A stretch of 64,000 nt of DNA, taken from NCBI RefSeq assembly GCF_900109745.1, contig NZ_FOAV01000003.1, positions 124,001 to 188,000 of the forward strand, read 5' to 3'. Of the stretch, positions 34,747 to 46,498 are shown in pieces. This stretch comes from Roseateles sp. YR242 (lineage in GTDB: Bacteria > Pseudomonadota > Gammaproteobacteria > Burkholderiales > Burkholderiaceae_C). A program made the position numbers and the translations under genes. The notes beneath the pieces are model-generated. The model was not told where the DNA came from, made no database searches, and worked only from the letters and a program-made list of their open reading frames with translations. Position 1 is the stretch's first letter. Each line of letters starts with the position of its first letter.

Positions 34747-36723
34747 ATGTTGAATCATTCCGCGGCCCCGGCTACGCGTGCGTTAGCCATGGCCATTGAC
34801 GGGCTGCTTTGGGCTACTGGCAGCGCCGTGCTGATGTGGATCGTCTATGGCGACCCCGTCAGCCGCTGGGATGACATGCGCCCGGGGACACTGGCCATCA
34901 ACTGGCTGCTGCCCTTGCTGGTCTGTGTGTTCTTCTGGACCTGGCAAGGCGCCACCCCCGGCAAGCTGATCGCCGGGGTCAAGGTCGTGGATGCCCAGAG
35001 CGGCGGCAAGCCGACGCCGGTGCAGGCGCTGCTGCGCTGGTTCGGTTATCTGATCTCCACCCTGCCCCTGTTCGCCGGCTTCTGGTGGGCCAAGCTGGAC
35101 CCGCATGGCCGCACCTGGCATGACCGTCTTTCTGGCACTGCCGTGGAACGCAGCCGTCCGCTGCCGGCCAGCGGCCGTGGCCTGCTGGCAGACTACGTGA
35201 GCACGCACTGGCATGGCGAGCAAAGCCTGGCGCAGAGTTTCTGGATCAACAACCTGCTGCTCGCCTTCCCGTTGATGGGTGCCCTGACCGGCCTGATGAG
35301 CTGGATCGGGATGAAGGGCGACGCCTTGCAGGCCGGCAGCATCGCCATGCTGATCGGCTGGCCGTTGATGCTGGCGGTGGACACCTGGTGCGTGGTGGGA
35401 GGCTGGCGCTCGGTGCGCGGCTACCTGGATGCCAACGGTTCCCTGCTGTGGGCCTTTTTGGCCCGCGTGATCATGTTCCTGGGCGCGGTTCAGATCCTGG
35501 CGTCCCTGGCGATCGGCTTCATTCCGCAGGTGCCGGAGTTCTGGAAGATGGCGCGCGGTATCGACCCGATCGGCCAGGCGGTGATGACCGTCAGCGAGGA
35601 CGGGCACACGCTGCACTTCCAGGGGCCCATCGGCATGGGTGACGCCCGCCGCATGGGCAAGCTGCTGGAGGGTGCCCCCGCGGTGAAGTCGTTCGAGCTG
35701 GCCTCCCCCGGCGGCCGGCTGGCCGAGGCGGAAGACATGGTGGTGCTGATGCGCAAGCGCGGCGCCAACGTCCGTGCGGTGGGCGACTGCCAAAGCGCCT
35801 GCACGCTGCTCTTCCTGGCCGGCGTCCAGCGCCAGTTGATGCCGGGTGCGCAACTGGGGTTCCACCGCGCGTCCACGGGGACCTTCAACGCCGCCTTTGA
35901 CGAAATCGCCAACCAGCACCTGGCCGAGACCTATCGCAAGATGGAGCTGCCGGAAGACTTCATCCAGCGCACGTTGAAGACCTCGTCGCGCAGCATGTGG
36001 TACCCCAGCCCGGACGACCTGTTGCGCCACCAGCTGATCCAGGAGCCCCCCAAGACGCTGGACGTTGCCTTGCCGGACGGGCCCAAGCCGGGCGAACCGG
36101 CGCCGTTGGCGGAATACGTGGCGGCATTCAAGTCCAACCCGGTCTGGTACCACCTCAATGAACGCTTCCCGGGCGCGCTAAACCGAGCGGCCACCCAGAT
36201 GCGCAACGCCCGTCAGGCGCTGGCCGGCTCGGAACAGGAAGCTGACGGTGCGCAGATGGCGGCCCAGATGGCGATCACCGCCGAGGTGAAGGAACTGGTG
36301 CTGTCCGGCTCGGCCGAATCCCGCCGCCGTTATCTGCAGGTGGTGCGTGGCCAGATGCGCGCGATGCAGGCCCTGGGCGCCGACACCTGCCAGGCCTGGC
36401 TGGCCGGCTCACCGGCCACGCGCCGCCTGATGCCGGCGGATGTGATGGCCTGGGAGACCAGTTGGCTGGCCAACGCGGCACAGGAGGATGCACCGTCCCG
36501 TACCCGGGCGGGTGAAGCCTCGCGCCTGGAGCTGGAGGTGGTGCACCGCACCCTGGGGCCACAGGCGCCGGGGCTGCTGTCCCATCTCTGGTCGGCGGAC
36601 GCAACTGGTGACACCACGGGCGTGGTGACCTGCGAACGGGCCACCCAGTTGCTGGACCAGATCCAGCGCCTGAAGGTGGCCCCGCGCGAGCTGGCTGAAC
36701 GGGTGGTGTTCCAGACACGCTGA
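34747..36723 (+). CDS. RDD membrane protein fused to ClpP-like protease domain
   Basis: Residues ~1-135 are an RDD domain (N-terminal RALAMAIDGLLWATGSAVLMW; WQGATPGKLIAGVKVVDA; HDRLSGTAVERS). Several further membrane helices span ~165-260. Then comes a ClpP/SDH-type fold: DGHTLHFQGPIGMGDARRM, SPGGRLAEAEDMVVLMRKRG, a probable nucleophile Ser350 in DCQSACTLLFLAG and His373 in LGFHRAST. The last ~280 residues are helical and uncharacterised. Such proteins are proposed membrane proteases that act on periplasmic or membrane substrates. At 658 residues the fusion is large. It is a single gene with a GGAAGAAACC leader. Confidence 0.78.
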   Translation: MLNHSAAPATRALAMAIDGLLWATGSAVLMWIVYGDPVSRWDDMRPGTLAINWLLPLLVCVFFWTWQGATPGKLIAGVKVVDAQSGGKPTPVQALLRWFGYLISTLPLFAGFWWAKLDPHGRTWHDRLSGTAVERSRPLPASGRGLLADYVSTHWHGEQSLAQSFWINNLLLAFPLMGALTGLMSWIGMKGDALQAGSIAMLIGWPLMLAVDTWCVVGGWRSVRGYLDANGSLLWAFLARVIMFLGAVQILASLAIGFIPQVPEFWKMARGIDPIGQAVMTVSEDGHTLHFQGPIGMGDARRMGKLLEGAPAVKSFELASPGGRLAEAEDMVVLMRKRGANVRAVGDCQSACTLLFLAGVQRQLMPGAQLGFHRASTGTFNAAFDEIANQHLAETYRKMELPEDFIQRTLKTSSRSMWYPSPDDLLRHQLIQEPPKTLDVALPDGPKPGEPAPLAEYVAAFKSNPVWYHLNERFPGALNRAATQMRNARQALAGSEQEADGAQMAAQMAITAEVKELVLSGSAESRRRYLQVVRGQMRAMQALGADTCQAWLAGSPATRRLMPADVMAWETSWLANAAQEDAPSRTRAGEASRLELEVVHRTLGPQAPGLLSHLWSADATGDTTGVVTCERATQLLDQIQRLKVAPRELAERVVFQTR

Positions 36724-36871
36724 GTCGCGATAGTCCTGGGCTGGGCGGGCGCGCAGGCGCGGAGCCTTCAGCCGTGCCGGCCCCATGCCCACTTCATGCC
36801 GGTTTTATGCCTGTTTGGCGCCGGCTAAGTGCGGCCGAGAGCTGGTTTTGCTCCGACTCGATTCCGCTCGC

Positions 36872-36904
36872 CTTAGCTTGCTTCAGCTTGCTTCAGCTTG
36901 CCTC
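36872..36904. repeat. 10-bp tandem repeat over the TerB gene end
   Basis: Units CTTAGCTTG, CTTCAGCTTG and CTTCAGCTTG follow one another and run into CCTCGGG. They straddle the stop codon of the minus-strand TerB gene (TGA at 36893-36895), so repeat-number change could move its C-terminus. Confidence 0.65.
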
Positions 36905-37378
36905 GGGCCCCAGGCCTGCAGCTTCCCGGGCGCGCAGGCGCGCATGGACGTAAGCACCGTGCGGGATATGCAGCAGGTCCGCGATGCGCCACATCACGTG
37001 GCGCTCGTGGTCGCTGAGCCGTCCGTCGGCATACGCCACGCCCCACATCAATTCGATCATCCGCAGTTTGCGCGGCATGTCCCAGCAGGCGTCCACGCGC
37101 GAGGTGAACGCAAACAGATCGACGGCTTCACGGGCGGCGACCTCGGCCAGCTCCGTCAACCGGTCCGCCTCGTCGGGCGCCAGGGCGAACTTCTCCACCA
37201 ATGCGTGCCGTACGGCGCTGCGCTCCGCGTCCGAAATGCTGGCATCGGCCCGCATCACTTCCACCAGCAGCACCGCCGTGGCGAGCTGCATCGCATGGTC
37301 ATCGCCACAGCCCTGCACACCCGCCACCGCCTCGGGTGACAGCAAGCTGTCGAACAAATCCTTGAGGGTTTTCAGCAT
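36893..37378 (-). CDS. TerB-like protein
   Basis: The 161-residue all-helical protein carries the TerB tellurite-resistance-type motifs twice: VEVMRADASISDAERSAVR and WGVAYADGRLSDHERHVMW, where acidic residues coordinate metal in the structurally known relatives. There are no other ter genes (terC, terD, terZ) in the window, so it should not be read as tellurite resistance by itself. The role of stand-alone TerB proteins is unknown. The divergent gene 120 nt away encodes the antitoxin-like regulator. Confidence 0.78.
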   Translation of the reverse strand: MLKTLKDLFDSLLSPEAVAGVQGCGDDHAMQLATAVLLVEVMRADASISDAERSAVRHALVEKFALAPDEADRLTELAEVAAREAVDLFAFTSRVDACWDMPRKLRMIELMWGVAYADGRLSDHERHVMWRIADLLHIPHGAYVHARLRAREAAGLGPEAS

Positions 37379-37428
37379 GGCGGAATGTTGACATAGGCGC
37401 AGCCGGCCTCAAGACTTCGGCACCTTTT

Positions 37429-37464
37429 GACGATTTTGATGAGTTTGGCGATTTTGGCGATTTG
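37429..37464 (+). promoter_or_regulatory. Four 9-bp direct repeats before the antitoxin gene
   Basis: Four adjacent 9-mers GACGATTTT, GATGAGTTT, GGCGATTTT and GGCGATTTG lie about 35 nt before the antitoxin start and probably overlap its promoter. Such phased repeats are typical of binding sites for a self-regulating antitoxin with a MerR/Xis-type HTH. Binding is inferred, not shown. Confidence 0.5.
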
Positions 37465-37498
37465 CTCTAGACTGGTCTCGTTTGCCCGGGAGAGATAG

Positions 37499-38134
37499 AT
37501 GACCACGCTGACCCACGCCGCATTGCCGCCTCCGCTCGAACGCCAGTTCCTCGAAGGAATTCATTTCGCCCTGGATGAATTCGCAAAGGGTCTGGTGGCC
37601 AAGTTGACGCAGCTCGTGAGCGAGCAACTGACAGGTACCAAGCAGTCCTCGACCCAATCGCGACAAGCCCTTGAAAACGCAGTGGCCGCAGAAATGCCGG
37701 CCATGCTTGAGCAGGAGTTCATGAGCCGCTTCCTCAGCAATGAAACGTCTGCTCGTCAACATCGGGCTGTGCTGGTGCACTTGTTGTCCGCGGCAGAGGT
37801 GCAGGCTGTGGTGGGCGCAGACCTGGTGGCGATGTCACCTGCCAAGGCGGCGAAGCCGCCCGGGGTGGAGGAAGAGCTCACCAGCGAGGCCGCCGCCAAG
37901 TTGCTGCACGTATCGCGTACCCATTTGAATTCGCTGGCCGACTCAGGCGCTCTTGGGCCGATCAGGCGCACGGAGGGCGGACATCGCCGCATCATGAGGC
38001 CTCATCTTCTGGACTACCTGGCCGAATCCCAGCGCCGGCAGGCCGAGGGGGTGGAAGACATGATGGCTGCCACCGAGAAGTTGGGGCTCTACGACGACGA
38101 AGCCGCGTCGGTTCCCAAGCGCCCCAGGCGTTAG
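37499..38134 (+). CDS. Excisionase-family (MerR-type HTH) antitoxin-like protein
   Basis: The 211-residue protein has a helical N-terminal region and an excisionase/MerR-like HTH at residues ~125-170: LTSEAAAKLLHVSRTHLNSLADSGALGPIR, then GGHRRIMRPHLLDYL. The basic tail PKRPRR may also bind DNA. The ribosome binding site is GGGAGAGATAG. Proteins of this type are commonly the antitoxin of a PIN-domain toxin encoded directly downstream. Here the downstream gene survives only as a C-terminal remnant, so this is an orphan antitoxin or now a free-standing regulator. Confidence 0.75.
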   Translation: MTTLTHAALPPPLERQFLEGIHFALDEFAKGLVAKLTQLVSEQLTGTKQSSTQSRQALENAVAAEMPAMLEQEFMSRFLSNETSARQHRAVLVHLLSAAEVQAVVGADLVAMSPAKAAKPPGVEEELTSEAAAKLLHVSRTHLNSLADSGALGPIRRTEGGHRRIMRPHLLDYLAESQRRQAEGVEDMMAATEKLGLYDDEAASVPKRPRR

Positions 38135-38192
38135 CGACGTACATGTCAGAGATGTCGCCCGTGGCTCCGCCTAACGCTCCGCGCGTCGCTAG

Positions 38193-38573
38193 GACCGTCA
38201 CGTCGCCGCAGCGGCCTTCAGACTAGCGACTGAAGACGGGGCCGATAGACCCGTTGCGCTTGTGACCAAAAACCTCAAGGACTTTCCGTCAGGGGCATTC
38301 AGCACCACATCCATCCGCCGCCTGGAACCTGGGCCTTATCTCGACATGCTGTATTCGGAAGAGCCGACCGCCGTTTGTGCAGTGCCCAATACGTGTAGGG
38401 AAAAGCTCAAACGGCCTCCTGCGGACCAGGAGCACTATGTGGCCATCCTGATGAGCCACCATTGCATAGATCTTGCGCAGGCCCTCTCCAAAGTCTGGCA
38501 GGTCGCCTGCCCCAAGGTGGCGCAGAACGGGTCGCTCTACTACGCTGCCGACGAGACCAGGACCGCAGCCTAA
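38193..38573 (+). pseudogene. Remnant of a PIN-domain toxin gene
   Basis: The frame open from 38193 encodes ...VALVTKNLKDFPSGAF, which matches the core-to-C-terminal phrase of PIN toxins (V-T-x-N-x-x-D-F-P). It is followed by a helical tail containing LKRPPADQEHYVAILMSHH, matching the usual L-K-N-P-P-x-x-x-x-x-x-x-x-x-L-x-x-x-G form. The N-terminal ~80-90 residues with the first catalytic acids are missing, and stop codons interrupt the 59-bp stretch after the antitoxin gene. A GTG at 38262 could start a 103-residue peptide, but it would lack nuclease activity. This is a decayed toxin. Confidence 0.65.
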
Positions 38574-38588
38574 GCAGCCCCAGCACGG

Positions 38589-38625
38589 AAAAAAGCCGCG
38601 TGGCCAGCAGGCGCACGCGGCTTTG
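38589..38625 (-). terminator. Intrinsic terminator of the glycerol operon
   Basis: On the minus strand the stem AAAGCCGCGTG / CACGCGGCTTT (11 bp) has an 11-nt loop and ends in a T-run (TTTTTT in total). It lies about 20 nt after the glpV stop codon and closes the seven-gene operon. Confidence 0.8.
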
Positions 38626-38645
38626 AGGGAGCGGCTGCTACGGGC

Positions 38646-40382
<1,737 letters not shown>

Positions 40383-40492
40383 GCTTGTCTCCTCTGTCCT
40401 TGATCATCCCCCGATGAGGATTGATTCGCGGCTCCGGGGGAGCAGGAGCCGAATCCCGAACTACACGTCCATGCACCGCTGCGGCGCCGCAG

Positions 40493-40801
40493 TCACCCCT
40501 TGCGCAGGATCACCGCCAGCACCAGCATCGACACCACCAGGCTGATCCACACCGTGGGCTCGGCCTCCAGCTGGAACCAGCCCATCATCTTCTCGCCCAG
40601 CCCGACAAAGGCCAGGTTCAAATAAGCCGCCACCAGCAACCCGATGAAGAGCCGGTCACCCCGCGTGGTGCGCAGCGGCAACCAGCCCTTGCGCAAGGTG
40701 GTTGGCGACTTGATCTCCCAGACCGTCATGCCCACCAGCATCAGCACCACGCAGCAGAAGAAGACGGCGACCGGCACCGTCCATACCATCCAGTCAAACA
40801 T
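40493..40801 (-). CDS. glpU: Small membrane protein GlpU (DUF2160)
   Basis: The 102-residue protein has an N-terminal membrane helix (MVWTVPVAVFFCCVVLMLVGM) and two further hydrophobic segments (LFIGLLVAAYLNLAFVGL, WISLVVSMLVLAVIL). It sits between the permease glpQ and glpV, where DUF2160 proteins occur in glycerol ABC operons. The family member in Rhizobium is named GlpU; its mechanistic role is not defined. The gap of 110 bp to glpV holds no gene. Confidence 0.85.
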   Translation of the reverse strand: MFDWMVWTVPVAVFFCCVVLMLVGMTVWEIKSPTTLRKGWLPLRTTRGDRLFIGLLVAAYLNLAFVGLGEKMMGWFQLEAEPTVWISLVVSMLVLAVILRKG

Positions 40802-40846
40802 ACCAGCATCCTTTCTCCGGGCGCCTGCGCGCCCCCTGCGGGCCCA

Positions 40847-41659
40847 TCACACCCGACCCATCGCAAAGCCTTTGGCGATGTAGTGGCGCACAAACCAGAT
40901 CACGATGGCCCCCGGCACGATGGTCAAGGTGCCGGCGGCCGCCAGGGTCGCCCAGTCCATGCCGGAGGCACTGACCGTGCGCGTCATCGTCGCCACGATG
41001 GGCTTGGCATTCACGCTGGTCAGCGTGCGCGCCAGCAGCAATTCCACCCACGAGAACATGAAGCAGAAGAACGCCGCCACGCCCACACCGGCCTTGATGA
41101 GCGGCACAAATACCGTCAGGAAGAAACGCGGGAAGCTGTAGCCGTCGATGTAGGCGGTCTCGTCGATCTCGCGCGGGATGCCGCTCATGAACCCTTCCAG
41201 GATCCACACCGCCAACGGCACGTTGAACAGCAGGTGCGCCAGTGCCACGGCCAGGTGGGTGTCCATCAGGCCCAGCGTCGTGTAGAGCTGGAAGAAGGGC
41301 AGCAGGAACACCGCGGGCGGGGTCATGCGGTTGGTCAGCAGCCAGAAGAACACATGCTTGTCGCCCAGGAAGCTGTAGCGGCTGAACGCATAAGCGGCCG
41401 GCAGCGCCACGGTGATGGAGATCACCGTGTTGATGGCCACGTAGATCAGGCTGTTGATGTAGCCGCTGTACCAGGCCGGGTCGGTGAAGATGGTCCGGTA
41501 GCTGTTCAGCGTGAATGCCTTGGGCCACAGGCTGAAGCTGGACAAGATCTCATCGTTGGTCCGGAAGCTCATGTTGACCATCCAGTAGATGGGCAGCAAG
41601 GCAAACAACAGATAGAGGATCAGGAACAGCGTTCTCTTCTTGAAGCGGCGCTCATCCAT
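40847..41659 (-). CDS. glpQ: Glycerol ABC transporter permease GlpQ
   Basis: This 270-residue MalG-type permease has six membrane helices and the EAA-loop region ETAYIDGYSFPRFFLTVFVPLIKAG, which docks the ATPases. The N-terminus KKRTLFLILYLLFALLPIYWMV is the first helix. It is the second permease of the operon, 60 nt after glpP. Note the name is used here for the ABC permease and is unrelated to the E. coli glycerophosphodiesterase GlpQ. Confidence 0.9.
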   Translation of the reverse strand: MDERRFKKRTLFLILYLLFALLPIYWMVNMSFRTNDEILSSFSLWPKAFTLNSYRTIFTDPAWYSGYINSLIYVAINTVISITVALPAAYAFSRYSFLGDKHVFFWLLTNRMTPPAVFLLPFFQLYTTLGLMDTHLAVALAHLLFNVPLAVWILEGFMSGIPREIDETAYIDGYSFPRFFLTVFVPLIKAGVGVAAFFCFMFSWVELLLARTLTSVNAKPIVATMTRTVSASGMDWATLAAAGTLTIVPGAIVIWFVRHYIAKGFAMGRV

Positions 41660-41719
41660 GATGAACCTTTCGCTGGACCGCCCCAGCGGGCAGCAGTGAA
41701 CCCAGTGCGTGTAAGCACG

Positions 41720-42597
<878 letters not shown>

Positions 42598-42601
<4 letters not shown>

Positions 42602-43713
42602 GGCGTGGTCTCCTTGCTGGACGAGATCAACTGGTCGTCCGCACCGTAATAGCAGGTGTGCGGGTTCAGCACCCGCAGGCCGATGTGTTCACCCACGGCC
42701 GGGGGCTGGGCATGGGCCGGCAACCGGGCCTTCATGCTCTGCTCACCCAGCGTGGCCGTCAGCAGCCAGTAGGTGCCCAGGTCCTGCAGCTGGGTGACGG
42801 TGGCGTCCAGCACACCGTCCGCGCCCGGCTGCGCCAGGGCCAGGTATTCCGGCCGCACGCCCAGGGTGAAATCACGCACCTGCGCCAGCAGCTGGTGCGG
42901 TGTGCCGTCGGGCACCCGTACCGACTGTCCGGCCACTTCCAGTACGCCTTCGGGATGGAGTCGCCCCGGCAGGAAGTTCATGCCCGGCGAACCAATGAAG
43001 TGCCCCACGAAGCGATGCTGCGGTTGCTCGAACAGCGCGGCCGCGCTGCCCACCTGCACCGCACGGCCACGGGTCATCACCACGATCTGGTCAGCGAAGG
43101 TGAGGGCCTCCACCTGGTCGTGGGTGACATAGATCAGCGTCAGCTTCAGCTCGTGATGAATCTGCTTGAGCTTGCGGCGCAGTTGCCATTTCAGGTGGGG
43201 ATCGATGACGGTCAGGGGCTCGTCAAAGAGTACCGCCGAGACGTCCTCCCGCACCAGGCCGCGGCCCAGCGAGATCTTCTGCTTGGCATCCGCCGACAGC
43301 CCCGCCGCACGTTGCTGCAGTTGGCCGTTGAGTTCCAGCATCTCCGCGATCCGGCCCACACGGGCGCGGATCTTCTCCGCCGCCACGCCGCGGTTGCGCA
43401 GCGGGAAGGCAAGGTTTTCCTCCACCGTCATCGTGTCGTAGATGACGGGGAACTGGAACACCTGCGCGATGTTGCGCGCCTGCGGCGTCAGGCTGGTCAC
43501 ATCCTGGCCGTCGAAGCTCACGGTGCCTTGCGAAGGCTTGAGCAGGCCGGAGATGATGTTGAGCATGGTGGTCTTGCCACAGCCCGAGGGGCCGAGCAGC
43601 GCGTAGGCGCCGCCGTCCTCGAAACTCATGCGCAAGGGCAGCAGTGCGTAGTCGTCGTCGCTGCGGGGGTCGGCACGATAGGCATGCGCCAGGTCCAGGT
43701 CGATGCGTGCCAT
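42598..43713 (-). CDS. glpT: Glycerol ABC transporter ATP-binding protein GlpT
   Basis: The 371-residue ATPase has Walker A GPSGCGKTT, the signature region AGLSADAKQKISLGRGL and Walker B SAVLFDEPLTVIDPHLK, plus a C-terminal regulatory MalK-like domain (TLGVRPEYLAL). The signature motif reads LSADAKQ instead of LSGGQ, so it is degenerate; the partner GlpS has LSGGQQQR. Two different ATPases are expected in this transporter. The name follows the rhizobial operon, not the E. coli glycerol-3-phosphate antiporter GlpT. Confidence 0.88.
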
Positions 43714-44783
43714 CAGCGGCCTCCCCGCCGCTCGGGCGCTCGTGTGAGCAGGCCGGCAGCATCAAACACATGCACCTGCGAGGCTTGCAGGTAGAGGGTG
43801 AGCGGCGCGCCCAGCCCGAAGTCATGCACCCCGGTGAGCTGGGCCACCAGGTCGCCCACTTCGCTGCGCACATGCACGAAGGTGTCGCTGCCCGAGATCT
43901 CCGCCAGTTCCACCTGGCCCTTCAAGGCCACGTCGCCCGGCTGCTCCGCCACACGCAGCGCGTTGGCGCGCACGCCCACGGTCACCGCACCCTGCCCGCT
44001 CAGCATGAGATCCAGGCCCGGCTTGAGCTGCAGGCGATCGCCCAGGCCCTGGGCCAAGAGCAGGTTCATCGGCGGGTCGCTGAAAGCCCGCGCCACGCGC
44101 AGGGACGCCGGTCGGTGAAAGACCTCCGCGGTCGGCCCGTATTGCAGCAGCTCACCGGCATCCATGACGGCGGTGTAGCCCCCCAGCATCAGCGCTTCGG
44201 CAGGCTCGGTGGTGGCATAGATGACGGTGGCATCCCCCGCGGCGAACAGCTGCGTGAGCTCGTCCCGCAATTCTTCGCGCAGCTTGTAGTCCAGGTTGAC
44301 CAGGGGTTCGTCCAGCAGCATCAGCGGCGCCTGCTTGGCCAGGGCGCGCGCCAGCGCCACGCGTTGCTGCTGGCCGCCGGAGAGCTGCGCGGGCAGCTTG
44401 TCCAGGTGCATCTCGATGTGCAGCTTGCGGGCGAGTTGATCCACCCGGTCGCGCACACCCGCACGGTCCAGTTTGCCCCGCAGCTTGAGCGGCGAGGCAA
44501 TGTTGTCCCGCACCGTCATCGACGGATAGTTGATGAACTGCTGATAGACCATGGCCACGTCACGCTGGCGGACCGGCCAGCCGGTCACGTCGGTGCCATC
44601 GACCTGGATCTGGCCTTCGGTCGGGCGGTCCAGGCCCGCCATCAACCGCATCAGCGTGGTCTTGCCGGCCTGCGTGGCACCCAGCAGCACGGTGACCGCG
44701 CCCGGGGCCGGACGCAGGTCCAGCGGATATAGATAGTGCTGTGCCCCTACACGGTGGCTCACACCGTGAAGGCTCAGCTCCAT
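43713..44783 (-). CDS. glpS: Glycerol ABC transporter ATP-binding protein GlpS
   Basis: ATG 44783 ([13 protein letters not shown]) overlaps the end of glpD by 10 nt, giving 356 residues. Walker A reads GATQAGKTT rather than the usual G-P-S-G-x-G-K-(S/T)-T. The signature LSGGQQQR and Walker [15 protein letters not shown] are intact, and the C-terminal TOBE-like domain follows ([12 protein letters not shown]). It pairs with GlpT, whose Walker A is standard but signature degenerate. Thus the two nucleotide sites of the heterodimer are likely unequal. Confidence 0.88.
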   Translation of the reverse strand: MELSLHGVSHRVGAQHYLYPLDLRPAPGAVTVLLGATQAGKTTLMRLMAGLDRPTEGQIQVDGTDVTGWPVRQRDVAMVYQQFINYPSMTVRDNIASPLKLRGKLDRAGVRDRVDQLARKLHIEMHLDKLPAQLSGGQQQRVALARALAKQAPLMLLDEPLVNLDYKLREELRDELTQLFAAGDATVIYATTEPAEALMLGGYTAVMDAGELLQYGPTAEVFHRPASLRVARAFSDPPMNLLLAQGLGDRLQLKPGLDLMLSGQGAVTVGVRANALRVAEQPGDVALKGQVELAEISGSDTFVHVRSEVGDLVAQLTGVHDFGLGAPLTLYLQASQVHVFDAAGLLTRAPERRGGR

Positions 44784-46498
44784 GACCTGTCTCTTTGCAT
44801 GTGGTTGTTGTCGGGGAAGGAAGGGGGGAAAGGGGGGGAAGACGGCGAGGAAGGGGCATCCGAGGCCAACTGCTGGAACCAGTTCGCCACGGCGGCGCGT
44901 TGCGCCTCGGTGTAGTGCAGCCCCAGCTTGGAGCGGCGCCACAGGACATCGTCCGCACTGCGGGCCCATTCTTCGCGGACCAGGTAGCGCAGTTCGGCCT
45001 CGTGCAGGCCGGGGGCAATTTCCGGACCGAGGTCCTGCAGCTTTTCCGCCCCCCCGAGCACGCGCCCTACCCGGCCACCATAGGCGCGGGCCAGGCGGCG
45101 GGCCAGTGCTGGCGGCAGCCAGCCATGGCGCTGGCCCAGCGCGGTGAGCAGCCGCTCGAAGTCGGTGTCGGGGCGCTGGGGGGCGCCGATCCATTCGCTC
45201 AGGTCGCCGCCAGGCAGGTGGGCTTTTTCCGTCCAGGCCGGGCGGCGTTCATTCAGCAGGTCCCCCACCAGATCGGCCGCATCTTCGGCCAGCTTGCGGA
45301 AGGTCGTGATCTTGCCGCCCCACACGCTCAGCAGCGGCGCACCGCCTGCGGCATGGGTTTCCAGCAGATAGTCCCGGGTGACGGCGGAGGGGTCGCCCGA
45401 GGCATCGTCCAGCAGCGGGCGCACACCGGCGTAGGTCCACAACACATCCGATGGCGTCACCGGCTTGTCGAAGTAGCGGCTGGCCTGCTCGCACAGGTAG
45501 GCGATCTCCTGCTCATTGATCGAGGCCTTGCCAAAGCCGGCCAGTGCGTCGGCCGGCAGCTCCACATCGGTGGTGCCGATGAGGGTGAACTCGTTCTCGT
45601 AGGGGATCGCGAAGATGATGCGCTTGTCAGGGTTCTGGAAGATGTAGGCGTGGTCGTGCTGGAACACGCGCTTCACCACGATGTGGCTGCCCTTCACCAG
45701 GCGCAGGCTCTTGGTGGCCAGGGCCTCCGTGCCAGCAGCCTGCGCATGCTCCCGCAGGAAGCTCTCCGCCCACGGGCCGGCGGCATTGACCAGCGCACGT
45801 GCACGCACGCGCCACTCGCCCTGCGGGCCGCGCAGCGTGGCGATCCAGTGGTCGGCATGGCGGCGCGCGGCCACCACGGTGGTGCGGGTATGCAGGCTGG
45901 CGCCCTTGTCCCGCGCATCCATCGCGTTGAGCAACACCAGCCGGGCGTCATCCACCCAGCCATCGGAATACACAAAACCCCGGCTGTACTGCGCCTTGAG
46001 CGGCTGCCCCAATGGAGACTGCCGAAGGTTCACCCCGGTGGAGCCGGGCAGCACCTCGCGGCGCGCCAGGTGGTCGTACAGGAACAGGCCGATGCGGATC
46101 ATCCACGCCGGCCGCATGGCCGCATCGTGCGGCATGACAAAACGCAGCGGCCACATGATGTGCGGGGCGCTGCGCAGCAGCACCTCGCGCTCCTGCAGCG
46201 CCTTGCGCACCAGCGAGAACTCGTAGTACTCCAGGTAGCGCAGGCCGCCGTGGATCAGCTTGGTGGACGAGGACGAGGTGTGCGCCGCGAAGTCCGAGGC
46301 CTCGGCCAGCACCACGGAGAAGCCGCGGCCCGCCAGGTCCCGGGCGATGCCGGCGCCATTGATGCCGCCGCCCACCACCAGCACGTCGCAGGACGTCGGG
46401 GGGGTGGCGGCCTCGGCCCATGCGGCGGCGGTGCCAGCGGTGCCAGCGGGGCTGGCGGGGTCCACAGGGCCAGCGGGGTTCACGGTGCCAACGGTCAC
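44774..46498 (-). CDS. glpD: Aerobic glycerol-3-phosphate dehydrogenase
   Basis: This FAD enzyme oxidises glycerol-3-phosphate to dihydroxyacetone phosphate and feeds the quinone pool. GTG 46498, preceded by CAGGAGACGCT, gives 574 residues. The FAD-binding motif VLVVGGGINGAGIARDLAGRG begins about residue 40, behind a Pro/Ala-rich extension (NPAGPVDPASPAGTAG) not found in E. coli GlpD (501 residues). HTSSSSTKLIHGGLRYL, FAIPYENEFTLIGTTD and YAGVRPLLDD are family blocks. It is the first gene of the importer operon, so uptake and oxidation are co-expressed. Confidence 0.94.
   Translation of the reverse strand: MTVGTVNPAGPVDPASPAGTAGTAAAWAEAATPPTSCDVLVVGGGINGAGIARDLAGRGFSVVLAEASDFAAHTSSSSTKLIHGGLRYLEYYEFSLVRKALQEREVLLRSAPHIMWPLRFVMPHDAAMRPAWMIRIGLFLYDHLARREVLPGSTGVNLRQSPLGQPLKAQYSRGFVYSDGWVDDARLVLLNAMDARDKGASLHTRTTVVAARRHADHWIATLRGPQGEWRVRARALVNAAGPWAESFLREHAQAAGTEALATKSLRLVKGSHIVVKRVFQHDHAYIFQNPDKRIIFAIPYENEFTLIGTTDVELPADALAGFGKASINEQEIAYLCEQASRYFDKPVTPSDVLWTYAGVRPLLDDASGDPSAVTRDYLLETHAAGGAPLLSVWGGKITTFRKLAEDAADLVGDLLNERRPAWTEKAHLPGGDLSEWIGAPQRPDTDFERLLTALGQRHGWLPPALARRLARAYGGRVGRVLGGAEKLQDLGPEIAPGLHEAELRYLVREEWARSADDVLWRRSKLGLHYTEAQRAAVANWFQQLASDAPSSPSSPPFPPSFPDNNHMQRDRSWS

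Noticed and set aside
36893-37378. Tellurite resistance operon
   Set aside because: Only one TerB-like gene is present, with none of the other ter genes.
38131-38193. GTTAG and CCTAAC motifs suggesting an integron attC site
   Set aside because: The order and spacing do not fit an attC site and no integrase or cassette array is present.
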